Below, in pieces: positions 30,887 through 38,726 of a DNA stretch of 64,000 nt. The DNA is taken from the NCBI RefSeq assembly GCF_012027425.1, contig NZ_SNUE01000004.1, positions 49,887 through 113,886 of the forward strand, given 5' to 3'. Numbering within the stretch: position 1 is the first letter of the stretch; each line of letters begins with the position of its first letter. Made by a program: the position numbers and the translations under genes. The stretch is from Thermococcus sp. MV5 (lineage in GTDB: Archaea; Methanobacteriota_B; Thermococci; Thermococcales; Thermococcaceae). The notes beneath the pieces are model-generated. The model saw only the letters and a list, made by a program, of their open reading frames with translations. It had not been told where the DNA came from and did no database searches.

Positions 30887-31027
30887 GGGGGCGTGGTGTA
30901 GCCTGGTCTATCATCGCGGGCTCCAGAGGTGTGAAGACGAGCGGGTTTGCTGATTTGGGGATGAGCCTTTGGAGCTCTGACCCGGAGAAACCCGCGGACC
31001 GGGGTTCAAATCCCCGCGCCCCCACCA
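30887..31027 (+). tRNA. trpT: tRNA-Trp (anticodon CCA) with intron; CCA end encoded
   Basis: Acceptor GGGGGCG (30887-30893) pairs with CGCCCCC (31017-31023), discriminator A at 31024 and genomic CCA at 31025-31027. Anticodon stem GCGGG/CCCGC encloses CTCCAGA with anticodon CCA at 30923-30925; the T arm is CGGGG-TTCAAAT-CCCCG. An intron of about 63 bases interrupts after position 37 (exon 1 ends near 30926, exon 2 starts near 30990). The splice boundaries are inferred from the canonical site one base 3' of the anticodon. The intron is itself a box C/D guide RNA. Confidence 0.96.
30927..30989 (+). ncRNA. Box C/D guide RNA inside the tRNA-Trp intron
   Basis: Box C GTGAAGA (30931-30937), D' CTGA (30950-30953), C' GGGATGA (30958-30964), D CTGA (30977-30980). 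The guide before D contains TGGAGC, complementary to GCTCCA around the anticodon; its fifth base before box D (30972) pairs with C34 (30923). The guide before D' contains GCGGGTTT, complementary to AAACCCGC at the start of exon 2; its fifth base (30945) pairs with C39 (30991). Both obey the N+5 rule, so it should direct 2'-O-methylation of C34 and C39 of its own precursor. Known principle in euryarchaea; the pairing here is read directly from the sequence. Confidence 0.93.
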
Positions 31028-31133
31028 CCCTACGCTCTTCTGAGAAAAGATAAGAAGAAAACTTAGAGGGCTCATACAATTCCTCGCATCATCATAAAAT
31101 CAGAAAGGAGAACGGTAATCATCGCCCTAAAAT

Positions 31134-31586
31134 TCAGAGCTCTTCTTTAACTGTTACAAACGAAACCATTGTTACGGTCTGGCCTACTCCTTTAACCTCT
31201 CTAAGTTTGTCAACGACAACCTTTCCTATTTCCTCAGCTGAGGACGCCCTAATCTTTATTAAGAGGTCCCATTCACCAGCGATTATGTGAACTTCATGAA
31301 CTCCTTCAATTTGTGCAATTTTTTTAGCCACTTCTCTTTGAGAAAGTCCAAATTCTGGGTCATACCTAGCTAAGATAAACGCTGTAGTTCCCAAATTAAG
31401 CTTCTTGTAGTTAGGCTTGATTGTGAATTTTTCTATAATTCCTTCGTTAATGAGTTTCTTAATTCTATAATGCACAGTTGTCCTTGGAATTCCAAGTTTT
31501 TTACTCAGAGTAGCAATGTTCTCCCTTGAGTTCTCTTTAAGCTCTCTAAGCAGTTTTAAATCCATAGCATCAATTGCATCACTCAT
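31134..31586 (-). CDS. Lrp/AsnC family transcriptional regulator
   Basis: Feast/famine regulator, about 150 residues. N-terminal HTH (LKLLRELKENSRENIATLSK, then LGIPRTTVHYRIKKLINEGII) and a C-terminal RAM ligand-binding/oligomerisation domain from about residue 70 (ILARYDPE, GVHEVHIIAGEWDLLIKI). The ATG at 31586 is preceded by TGGGGGAT at four bases; upstream ATGs at 31601 and 31610 lack such a site. Single gene with no coupled neighbour, 107 bp after tRNA-Trp on the opposite strand. Ligand unknown. Confidence 0.9.
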   Translation of the reverse strand: MSDAIDAMDLKLLRELKENSRENIATLSKKLGIPRTTVHYRIKKLINEGIIEKFTIKPNYKKLNLGTTAFILARYDPEFGLSQREVAKKIAQIEGVHEVHIIAGEWDLLIKIRASSAEEIGKVVVDKLREVKGVGQTVTMVSFVTVKEEL

Positions 31587-31642
31587 CGAAATCCCCCACA
31601 TAATTGTCATATTTCCAACAAATCACGGATAGATATTGTCAA

Positions 31643-32203
31643 TTAACTCTTTTTAAGGTTTTCTTTTAACCATCTTGCAAATTCTGTCAATGCCTTCCCC
31701 CGATGTGAAATCTTGTTTTTTTCACTAGTGGCCATCTCAGCAAGTGTTTTAGTACTTCCTTCTGGCAAGAAGATTGGATCAAACCCAAACCCATGCTCCC
31801 CTCGTTTTTGATCAATGATCTTTCCATATACAATACCCTTAAAGAGATGTAACTTCCCATCATAATATCCAATTACACTTTTAAAATAAGCTTTCCTATT
31901 TTCTAGCCCCTTCATTAACTTTAGTATCCCCTCATTTCCGAGGGTTCTATAAACGTATGCAGAATAAACTCCCGGAAAACCATGAAAAGCCTCAATAAAA
32001 AGGCCAGAATCATCTATGAAAAAGGGTTCATCAAAATAATCCTTCAACCAATTAATCCCAAAAGTCACAACTTCTTCAAGAGTATTCGCCTGTATCTCGG
32101 GATACTCCACCTTTTTTTGTATAACTTCAATCCCAAGAGGGGAAAGGTAACTTCTAACCTCATCTAATTTTCCTTTGTTAGATGTTACAAAAATCATTCT
32201 CAT
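31643..32203 (-). CDS. Non-canonical purine NTP pyrophosphatase (ITPase/HAM1/RdgB)
   Basis: Hydrolyses dITP, ITP and XTP to the monophosphates, keeping deaminated purines out of nucleic acids. About 186 residues. [16 protein letters not shown] at the N-terminus is the nucleotide-binding SxNxxK motif; [13 protein letters not shown] (about 62-74) gives the metal-binding acids; [10 protein letters not shown] and ISHRGKAL are the C-terminal signatures. The ATG at 32203 is preceded by AGGTGG; a GTG at 32212 lies in that site. Confidence 0.94.
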   Translation of the reverse strand: MRMIFVTSNKGKLDEVRSYLSPLGIEVIQKKVEYPEIQANTLEEVVTFGINWLKDYFDEPFFIDDSGLFIEAFHGFPGVYSAYVYRTLGNEGILKLMKGLENRKAYFKSVIGYYDGKLHLFKGIVYGKIIDQKRGEHGFGFDPIFLPEGSTKTLAEMATSEKNKISHRGKALTEFARWLKENLKKS

Positions 32204-32275
32204 GTCTTCCACCTACTCATCAAAAGAATTAGAAAGTTAAAAAGGTTGAGCTCACTCCTCAGCCAAGCGAGAGTT

Positions 32276-32764
32276 TCAATCTATAGTATACCCTATCTTC
32301 TCCACTAATTCTCTTCTTTCTTTCTTTTGTTCAGCAGTTTCAATCCTATTGGCTGCTTTTCCATCAACTATTCCGAGAACAGACCTACCAAGCTCAGTTT
32401 CAGCAACTATAACCTGTAATGGATTTTCACTAGCCCCATAAACCATCACAACTGCGGGATGATTCTTAACCGTGTTTAACACATTTATTGGAAACGCATC
32501 TTTCATAACTATAACAAATACATGTCCAGCCCCAATTTTTAGAGCATTCTTTGCCGCCACTTCCTCTAGTTCTTTATCATTCCCAGTATATCTGGTTAAC
32601 TGAGGCTTTGCCTCATTCATAGCAATTCCAAACTTTATCCCTGGTACTGCGGTTAAAAGCGCCCGAGCTAGGTCATCAACAGTAAATATTGAGAAATTCC
32701 CTTGACCAATTATACACTCAGCACCTTCAGGTTTTTCTACATTAACAACTTCAATCTTGACCAT
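32276..32764 (-). CDS. COG1839 family protein (adenosine-specific kinase family)
   Basis: About 162 residues, MVKIEVVNVEKPEGAECI at the N-terminus. The family (DUF355/COG1839) includes a crenarchaeal protein described as an adenosine-specific kinase. Conserved glycine-rich stretch IKFGIAMNEAKPQLTRYTG and C-terminal GRSVLGIVDG support membership. GGTGGGTGAA precedes the ATG at 32764, and a GTG at 32773 lies in that site. The gene lies 54 bp after the SPASM protein gene on the same strand. Activity not demonstrable here. Confidence 0.8.
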   Translation of the reverse strand: MVKIEVVNVEKPEGAECIIGQGNFSIFTVDDLARALLTAVPGIKFGIAMNEAKPQLTRYTGNDKELEEVAAKNALKIGAGHVFVIVMKDAFPINVLNTVKNHPAVVMVYGASENPLQVIVAETELGRSVLGIVDGKAANRIETAEQKKERRELVEKIGYTID

Positions 32765-32818
32765 TTCACCCACCCCTTATTACATAAACATTCTAATACA
32801 TAAAACTTTTTTGCACAA

Positions 32819-33742
32819 TTATTTAAAAAATTCTCCATCAAGCGGACAATACTCAATTCCATAAATATCCCCAGATGCCCTATACTCCAAGGCCCGACAA
32901 TCATGACATATAGGGGCAAATGGACACCCAGTACATGCCTCTAAAGAGGCTTTTTTTAGTTTCCAGAATCTCTTAAGTTTGCGTTTTCTAAGTATTTGTT
33001 TGAGAGTCATCTGCTTTATATTCCCTCCGATAAAGTTCCTTAAAAGTGGACAAGGAAGAACAAACCCCTCTCCCGTAATCGCGAGAGTACCACTCAAACA
33101 GGAGTGGTATTCAGGTGTAGGAGTATATACCCTTTTCACCTCCATGAGATCAAAATCAACTTTTCTTAGAGAACCAGGGAAGAGTAAATCTACATAAATT
33201 TCACCACAAAATGGGATATCAAAGGCCTTTTCTACATCTTTGCTTCGCACCATAAGAAGCAAAGCATGAACATTTTCCAACATAACAGCTTTTTCGACAT
33301 TTTCCTTTGAATATTCTAACTCCACAATGGGCTTCACATCCGGAGAAAGAGAAATTTTGGTATAATCCTCAAGTTTTACAACTGCATATACATTCTTAAT
33401 ATCTAAAGCGGCCGCATAGTTGCTTATTTCCTCAAGAACCCTTAGATCATCATAATTGGTAAGATATAAATCCCCACCTGAGATCAAAGAGAATTCATAG
33501 AGTATTTCCTTTATCCGATCCACTTCCACTGGATCTTCTCTTAATATGAATCTATTATTGCCAATACAACCTATGGATCTCGGAATTCCAGTTATTTCTG
33601 AAAATTTTCCTTTTCCTGCTCCAAGTTGCACTATGAGTCTTTCCAGCTTTCCTGTGTGTTCTTTTTCAGCCCATGGCGGTTTAGCAAAGGCAGGGATATT
33701 CTTGGGCCTCGGCCACAAACTATTATTTCGAACTGCCTCCAT
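32819..33742 (-). CDS. SPASM-domain protein with degenerate radical-SAM core
   Basis: 307 residues. The C-terminus has a SPASM-type cysteine array (CLSGTLAITGEGFVLPCPLL, then CTGCPFAPICHDCRALEY and YCPL). The N-terminal half keeps radical-SAM-like elements (a GGD segment in LISGGDLYLTNYD, about residue 88) but where CxxxCxxC should occur there is only a single cysteine (SIGCIGNN). Without that motif the AdoMet-cleaving 4Fe-4S cluster cannot be bound in the usual way, so it may be a scaffold, an electron carrier or a diverged enzyme. No RiPP precursor was recognised beside it. The ATG at 33742 lacks a strong ribosome binding site. Confidence 0.75.
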   Translation of the reverse strand: MEAVRNNSLWPRPKNIPAFAKPPWAEKEHTGKLERLIVQLGAGKGKFSEITGIPRSIGCIGNNRFILREDPVEVDRIKEILYEFSLISGGDLYLTNYDDLRVLEEISNYAAALDIKNVYAVVKLEDYTKISLSPDVKPIVELEYSKENVEKAVMLENVHALLLMVRSKDVEKAFDIPFCGEIYVDLLFPGSLRKVDFDLMEVKRVYTPTPEYHSCLSGTLAITGEGFVLPCPLLRNFIGGNIKQMTLKQILRKRKLKRFWKLKKASLEACTGCPFAPICHDCRALEYRASGDIYGIEYCPLDGEFFK

Positions 33743-33837
33743 TTAACCACCAAAAAGGGGAGAAAGTAAATCCCTTTATTAGTTTTACTATCTAAAATTG
33801 TTATATATTTACGAGAATTTATAATTACATTATAGAC

Positions 33838-34281
33838 CTAATGATCCTTCCTATACATAACTGCTTTATCCCCTTCAATCCAAAACTCACCTTCACTGGT
33901 AACTTCCTTTTTCCATATTGGAACTCTCTTTTTTACCTCATCAACTGCCCACATACATGCTTCAAATGCCTCTTTCCTGTGTTTCCCCACAGCAACTATT
34001 AATATTGTGTTCTCTCCTATATCCAACTCCCCATATCTGTGCCATATTAAAATATCAAGTATAGGGAAGTTCCTTAATGCCTCTTCCCGTATTCGTTCCA
34101 TTTCCTTAATAGCCATTTCCTCATAAGCCTCATAAATTAGTTTTTTCACGTGCCTTCCATGGCTCTCATCTCTCACTTTCCCCAAGAAAATAGCTATTCC
34201 TCCTGCTTTGGATGATGATATAAGCTCTATTGCCTTGTCCATGTCGAAATCTTCCGGTTTCTTGAAAAGTTTAATCTTCAA
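33838..34281 (-). CDS. moaE: Molybdopterin synthase catalytic subunit MoaE
   Basis: Forms the dithiolene of molybdopterin/tungstopterin with MoaD as sulfur donor; tungsten enzymes are central in Thermococcales. 147 residues, typical. Signatures: GGIAIFLGKVRDESHGRHVKKL at the N-terminal half (first 20 here GGIAIFLGKVRDESHGRHVK), IWHRYGELDIGE, VGKHRKEAFEACMWAVDEVKKRVPIWKKE (part) with the catalytic Lys region. It overlaps moeB by about 11 bp, so they are cotranscribed. Confidence 0.94.
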   Translation of the reverse strand: MKIKLFKKPEDFDMDKAIELISSSKAGGIAIFLGKVRDESHGRHVKKLIYEAYEEMAIKEMERIREEALRNFPILDILIWHRYGELDIGENTILIVAVGKHRKEAFEACMWAVDEVKKRVPIWKKEVTSEGEFWIEGDKAVMYRKDH

Positions 34282-34972
34282 GATCTATCACCTCAAAAGA
34301 GTTATGCAGTAAGTCAACTATAAGTAATTTATTGGCCAATACTTCTCCATGCCCGGTAATAAGTTTAACAACTTCCGTTGCTTGGATTGTGCCGATAACC
34401 CCTGCAGTGGCACCTAAAATTGGGAACTTCTCTTTTTTCTTTGGAGGAATAGGAAAAAGTTCTTTAAGACTTTTTGTTTTGCCTGGGATTATTGTTGTAA
34501 GCTGACCATGAAGCCCTTCTACAGCACCATGTACAAGAGGGATACCTCTCCTATGAGCAAAATCATCCAGAAGATACCTAGTCTCAAAGTTATCCAAACA
34601 GTCAACCATCACATCTACATCTTTAATAATCTCATCGATGTTCTCCTCAGTTAATTTTCCAGTAAAAGTCTCTATCTTTATATCAGGATTAAACCGTTCA
34701 AGCTTCCACTTTGCAGAAACAGCCTTAGGGTTTTTTTCTAAATCCTCCTCCCAATGAAGAATCTGCCTATTTAGATTACTTAGTTCTGGAGTTTGTTCAT
34801 CTATAAGGAGGAGTTCCCCGACTCCTGCAGCAGCTAGATAATAAGCAACAGGGCTTCCTAATCCTCCTATTCCTATAACAGCAACTTTGCTCTTCTTTAG
34901 TTTTTCTTGTCCCTCAACCCCAAATATCCTAATTTGTCTATCATACCTCTCAAGTTCTCTATTACTTAACAT
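34271..34972 (-). CDS. moeB: ThiF/MoeB family adenylyltransferase (lacks zinc cysteines)
   Basis: Adenylates the C-terminal Gly-Gly of MoaD so that sulfur can be added. About 233 residues. RYDRQIRIFGVEGQEKL, GIGGLGSPVAYYLAAAG (nucleotide binding) and LSNLNRQIL are family signatures; MVDCLDNFETR has the acidic residue for Mg. The two CxxC zinc motifs of bacterial MoeB are missing: the protein contains a single cysteine. The ATG at 34972 has GGTGGA upstream. Sits between moaD and moaE, which supports MoaD as its substrate. Confidence 0.92.
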   Translation of the reverse strand: MLSNRELERYDRQIRIFGVEGQEKLKKSKVAVIGIGGLGSPVAYYLAAAGVGELLLIDEQTPELSNLNRQILHWEEDLEKNPKAVSAKWKLERFNPDIKIETFTGKLTEENIDEIIKDVDVMVDCLDNFETRYLLDDFAHRRGIPLVHGAVEGLHGQLTTIIPGKTKSLKELFPIPPKKKEKFPILGATAGVIGTIQATEVVKLITGHGEVLANKLLIVDLLHNSFEVIDLED

Positions 34973-34973
34973 T

Positions 34974-35243
34974 TCATCCACCACTTGTAGGGGGGAACAA
35001 AGCTATCACATCGCCATCTTCCAACATCTCATCAAAAGAAGCATAACGACCATTCCTCGACACATTCACATCTGCTTCATCATCGTAATCTTCACCAAAA
35101 ACCTCCTTTTTGAGTTCTGGATGAAGATTTTTTATATGCTCAATTAGATCACTTACTTTGCTACCTTCAGAAAGCTCAATAATTTCTTCATTAACCCCCG
35201 AGATCTCTCTAAAACGAGCAAAATATCTCACTTTTACCTTCAT
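34974..35243 (-). CDS. moaD: Molybdopterin synthase sulfur carrier subunit MoaD
   Basis: Ubiquitin-fold sulfur carrier, about 89 residues, ending in the required Gly-Gly (LFPPTSGG). KVRYFARFREISG at the N-terminus is characteristic. The ATG at 35243 is preceded by AGGTGGTGA; in-frame GTGs at 35252-35255 lie in that site. First gene of moaD-moeB-moaE, with 1-bp spacing to moeB. Confidence 0.94.
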   Translation of the reverse strand: MKVKVRYFARFREISGVNEEIIELSEGSKVSDLIEHIKNLHPELKKEVFGEDYDDEADVNVSRNGRYASFDEMLEDGDVIALFPPTSGG

Positions 35244-35305
35244 AATTTTCACCACCTAAGTTAAGGTTCCTGAATTTATAAAAATTTATTTATGAAACAA
35301 AGTGC

Positions 35306-35812
35306 TTACCATGGAACATTTTTCCATTTCATTTTATAAGCAAAGACATTAGCACCCCAGTGAATAAACGGAGTAACAACAAGTAAAAACAGCACTTGTT
35401 TAGTTGAAAGAGTTCTTACTGGGTAGGCCAAAATAAGAGCGGCTACAAGAAAACCCCATTGATCAAGACCAACTGCAGGATATCCTCTCTCCATCCCTAC
35501 CCTCCTTTTTACGAAACTCCCCACCAAGTCTCCAAAAAGAGCTCCAAATGAGAGAGCAAATCCTAGCTCTAAGGCAGAATAGAATGAACCATAAAAACTA
35601 GGAGTACAACAATATTGAATAATTGATACTAAGACCCCAGCAAAAAGTCCACCAAAAAAGCCTCTCCAGGTTTTTCCATCTCCAAATATCCTCCTGCTAT
35701 CAACAAATGTTTTACCAAAGTCCATTGGGGTCTTCCCCTCGAAAAGTACGGGAGAAGCATTTGCAAAATATGCCGGGAGAATGTACCAAAGGGCCTCGGC
35801 TATTTCATTCAT
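35306..35812 (-). CDS. carS: CDP-archaeol synthase (CarS)
   Basis: Membrane enzyme that joins CTP and unsaturated archaetidic acid in ether-lipid synthesis. 168 residues, about five helices. FGDGKTWRGFFGGLFAG (about 43-59) and FGALFGDLVGSFVKRRVGMERG (about 92-113, shown in part) are the CDP-transferase signatures with conserved Asp and Lys. Single gene between moaD and the GbsR-like regulator, all minus strand. Confidence 0.92.
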   Translation of the reverse strand: MNEIAEALWYILPAYFANASPVLFEGKTPMDFGKTFVDSRRIFGDGKTWRGFFGGLFAGVLVSIIQYCCTPSFYGSFYSALELGFALSFGALFGDLVGSFVKRRVGMERGYPAVGLDQWGFLVAALILAYPVRTLSTKQVLFLLVVTPFIHWGANVFAYKMKWKNVPW

Positions 35813-35845
35813 TTAACCACCGCCGTAATTAATTCCACTTTATTT

Positions 35846-36376
35846 TTAAGTCTTTGTACCCCTTAATCTTTCCTCAAGACACTTTAGGAGCACCCTTAAA
35901 ACCTCTTCCTCTTCATTTTTCAAAAAGATATGTATTATCCTTTCTGTAATGGCATTTCTTTGAAGGGCAAATTCTATCCTCTCCCTCAATTTAATAGCTT
36001 CCTCACTATTGTCTCCCTCTATAGCTTTAAGTGCCCTAAGGAGACTCTCCCTAGTTTGCCTGACATCTTCCTCGATTTTCTTATAATATGCCTCTTTTCT
36101 CCATTCTCTTATATTTTTTATCGCAGTATAATATGCTCTCTTATCTCCTGGCTTTTTTATTCTCTTAACTAATCCTAGATTTTCAAGAAGCTTTAAAGCA
36201 GTGCTCACATGGGAAAGGGAGTATCCAGTGCGTTCTGCTATGTCCCCCAAGCTTAAAGGTTCATCTTCAAAGAAAAGAACCCCATATATGTACCCATAGA
36301 GCTCACTTAAGCCAAATCTTCGTGCTGTATTTGCAAAATGATCCATCATTATTTGTTTGGCCTTTTCCACACCCAA
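35846..36376 (-). CDS. GbsR/MarR-like HTH transcriptional regulator
   Basis: About 176-181 residues. Winged helix at about 25-85 (ELYGYIYGVLFFEDEPLSLG, AERTGYSLSHVSTALKLLENLGLV) followed by a helical C-terminal part (about 110-180), the layout of GbsR-type regulators. The start is uncertain: GGGGGGA is six bases before a TTG at 36376, while an ATG at 36391 is merged with that site. It is divergent from the RND transporter gene, whose promoter carries a strong palindrome, so it is the likely regulator of that module. Confidence 0.85.
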   Translation of the reverse strand: MGVEKAKQIMMDHFANTARRFGLSELYGYIYGVLFFEDEPLSLGDIAERTGYSLSHVSTALKLLENLGLVKRIKKPGDKRAYYTAIKNIREWRKEAYYKKIEEDVRQTRESLLRALKAIEGDNSEEAIKLRERIEFALQRNAITERIIHIFLKNEEEEVLRVLLKCLEERLRGTKT

Positions 36377-36426
36377 TATAATTCCCCCCATCCGCTTAAC
36401 TTCCCAAAGGTTTTTAAGATTCTATT

Positions 36427-36435
36427 CATATAAAA
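36427..36435 (+). promoter_or_regulatory. TATA-like element of the RND transporter gene
   Basis: CATATAAAA lies about 36-44 bases before the ATG at 36471 and touches the left arm of the adjacent palindrome, so occupancy of the palindrome would exclude the transcription machinery. Confidence 0.55.
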
Positions 36436-36457
36436 CTTTCGGAAAATTCCAAAAGTT
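36434..36457. promoter_or_regulatory. Palindromic operator candidate at the RND transporter promoter
   Basis: Arms AACTTT-GGAA and TTCC-AAAGTT form a 24-base interrupted palindrome in which 20 of 24 positions are symmetric. It begins at the end of the TATA-like element and ends 7 bases before the GAGGTGAG ribosome binding site. The divergently encoded GbsR/MarR-like protein, a dimeric HTH type, is the natural candidate ligand. Confidence 0.6.
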
Positions 36458-36470
36458 TTGAGGTGAGAAA

Positions 36471-38726
36471 ATGCTTAAAAGATTAGCGAGAATCATAGTA
36501 GAATACAAAAGTGCTTTCTCCCTTATAGCAATATTTCTTCTCATAGTCTCATTTTATGGGATACAACAACTGAGGTTTGAAAGCGATATAACAAAACAAC
36601 TTCCAGAAGACTTACCTGCAGTAAAGGATTATTTAACACTTCAAAATGAGTTCCAAAGTGGAGATTCTGCTATCATAATTGTTAGAGTGAACTCTATTCA
36701 AGAGGGAGGAGTTTACGATATCAGAGATCCAGAAGTGATTAAAGCCATTTACAACCTAGAAGAGCGGTTAAGACAACATGAATATGTAACAAGTACAATG
36801 AGTATTGCCGACATATGTGTTCAAGTTTTAGGTAGACTACCCGAAAATGAAGAAGAAGTTAAATTCGTTTTGAGTATGCTTTCAGAGGACATGAAGCAGG
36901 GATTAATAAGTTCTGACTATCGGGCCACACTTGTTATGGCAACACTTACTGGTGTTTCTGGATCTACCGCAATAAAAAGAGTTCACACAGACATCCAAGT
37001 TGATATAGAAGAAGCCGGTTTTCCAAAAAATGTCGAAGCCGTACAAACAGGGATCCTTGGAATAACATATCGTATTCTCATGATGCTTCAGGGCGATTTA
37101 ACTAGAACAATGGCAATTGCATTCCTATTTATTGTGTTACTTTTAATATACTTTTATCGCTCTCCAATAAAGGCTCTTATTCCGCTAATCCCCTTAACTT
37201 TTGGAGTAACTATGACCCTTGGATTTATGGGATTGCTAAATATTCCAATAGACATGGTTACCACAGTGATCGGAGCTATGATAATTGGTACGGGTATAGA
37301 TTATGGAGTCCATGTGACAAATCGTTACTATGAGGAGAGAAAGAAGGGCCGTAGTATTGAGGAATCTGCAGAAGAAGCAATAGCTGAAACTGGAAAAGCT
37401 CTATTAGGGGCCGCGCTGACAACTATGGCTGGCTTTGCTGCATTAAGCTTTTCAGTTCTTCCAAGTCTCCAAAGATTAAGTTTTGTTTTAATAATGGGAC
37501 TGAGTCTAGCGGCTATAAATGCTGTAGTGATAACTCCCGCAGTCATAATGGTTGAAGAAGATCTCATGAAAAAGTTCAAAGGACATTATGAAACCCCCGA
37601 AATCAGAGCACATTCTGGATTTATTGCTAAGATATTCTATTCTATAGGTGGAAAAGTTAAAACGCATCCAAAAACCGTTCTCTGGATTGTCTTTTTAATA
37701 ACTATAATATTTGGATATGGGTTAACCAAAGTCACTACAGAGGTAAGATTAGAAAAAATGATCCCCGAGGGTATATCAGAAATAGAGGTTATGAAGGAGG
37801 TTCGTTATGAGTTTGGAGGGCAGGATGAGGTATACATGTTAATTAAAGCTGAAGATGTTAGAGATCCCACTATAGTTAGGGCAATGTACCGCTTTGAAAA
37901 AAGCATAATGGCAGATTCCCATTACAACAACGTCTTCGAAGGCAGTAGTATTGCGGATCTCGTTATTCGGGAATACGGGTACATACCAGAAGACAAAGAA
38001 AAAATAAAAAAGGTCTTGGCAGATGCTCAGGGGCAAAATTTAGTGAATGATGATTACTCCCTGGCAATAATCCAATTTAGAGGCAATTTTGGAGGTGTTA
38101 GACCAGACGACTTTAGAAAAATAATGCGATATTTTGAGGAGCAAGCAAAAAGTGCAGATTTCCCACCAACTGTTGAGATTCGACCAGCTGGAGATAACTA
38201 CCTAAACTATGTCCTCGATGCACTTACAAACCAAGAGCTAAGTAAAATATCCACATATGGAACATTTCTGGTCGTTTTCATAGTAGTACTCCTGTTTAGG
38301 AACTTTAAAATCTCGTTAGCAATGATTTTACCAATGTTTCTGGGAGCTTTATGGACAGTCGGATATATGGGCCTCGCTGGAATTCCATTTACCCAGACCC
38401 TAGCTGGAGTAATCTCTATGATAGTAGGCCTTGGAGTTGATTATGGAATGCATTTAACACACCGCTTTTTAGAAGAATTTAAAGAAAATAACCCACATCC
38501 TATAATCACGGCTCTTGAGGGTGTAGGACCAGGAATTCTAGTTGGAGCTCTAACTACTGCAGGAGGATTTTTAGCACTTTTAGCGGGGGAACTCACTGCT
38601 ATCCACGACTTTGGAAAAACTCTTGCAGTGGGAATATTTGCCTCAATGTTCGCTGCGTTTACCGTCACCCCTGCATTACTGCAGATATTCTATGGAGGAG
38701 AGATAGAGAGAGGTGGGAATAAATGA
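36471..38726 (+). CDS. RND superfamily transporter (archaeal HAE3/MMPL-like)
   Basis: Ion-gradient-driven membrane exporter, 751 residues. Two homologous halves each have one helix, a large extracytoplasmic loop and five helices (first half about 1-395; second from about 400). Helix-4-like segments GTGIDYGVHVTNRYYEE (about 268) and GLGVDYGMHLTHRFLEE (about 652) carry the buried Asp of the proton relay. GAGGTGAG precedes the ATG at 36471. The stop overlaps the surface-protein gene by 4 bp (ATGA). Substrate unknown; relatives move lipids, hopanoid-like compounds or hydrophobic molecules. Confidence 0.93.
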   Translation: MLKRLARIIVEYKSAFSLIAIFLLIVSFYGIQQLRFESDITKQLPEDLPAVKDYLTLQNEFQSGDSAIIIVRVNSIQEGGVYDIRDPEVIKAIYNLEERLRQHEYVTSTMSIADICVQVLGRLPENEEEVKFVLSMLSEDMKQGLISSDYRATLVMATLTGVSGSTAIKRVHTDIQVDIEEAGFPKNVEAVQTGILGITYRILMMLQGDLTRTMAIAFLFIVLLLIYFYRSPIKALIPLIPLTFGVTMTLGFMGLLNIPIDMVTTVIGAMIIGTGIDYGVHVTNRYYEERKKGRSIEESAEEAIAETGKALLGAALTTMAGFAALSFSVLPSLQRLSFVLIMGLSLAAINAVVITPAVIMVEEDLMKKFKGHYETPEIRAHSGFIAKIFYSIGGKVKTHPKTVLWIVFLITIIFGYGLTKVTTEVRLEKMIPEGISEIEVMKEVRYEFGGQDEVYMLIKAEDVRDPTIVRAMYRFEKSIMADSHYNNVFEGSSIADLVIREYGYIPEDKEKIKKVLADAQGQNLVNDDYSLAIIQFRGNFGGVRPDDFRKIMRYFEEQAKSADFPPTVEIRPAGDNYLNYVLDALTNQELSKISTYGTFLVVFIVVLLFRNFKISLAMILPMFLGALWTVGYMGLAGIPFTQTLAGVISMIVGLGVDYGMHLTHRFLEEFKENNPHPIITALEGVGPGILVGALTTAGGFLALLAGELTAIHDFGKTLAVGIFASMFAAFTVTPALLQIFYGGEIERGGNK

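Noticed and set aside
30879..31079. Minus-strand open frame over tRNA-Trp
   Set aside because: It is the complement of the structured tRNA and its guide intron; no codon logic or ribosome binding site.
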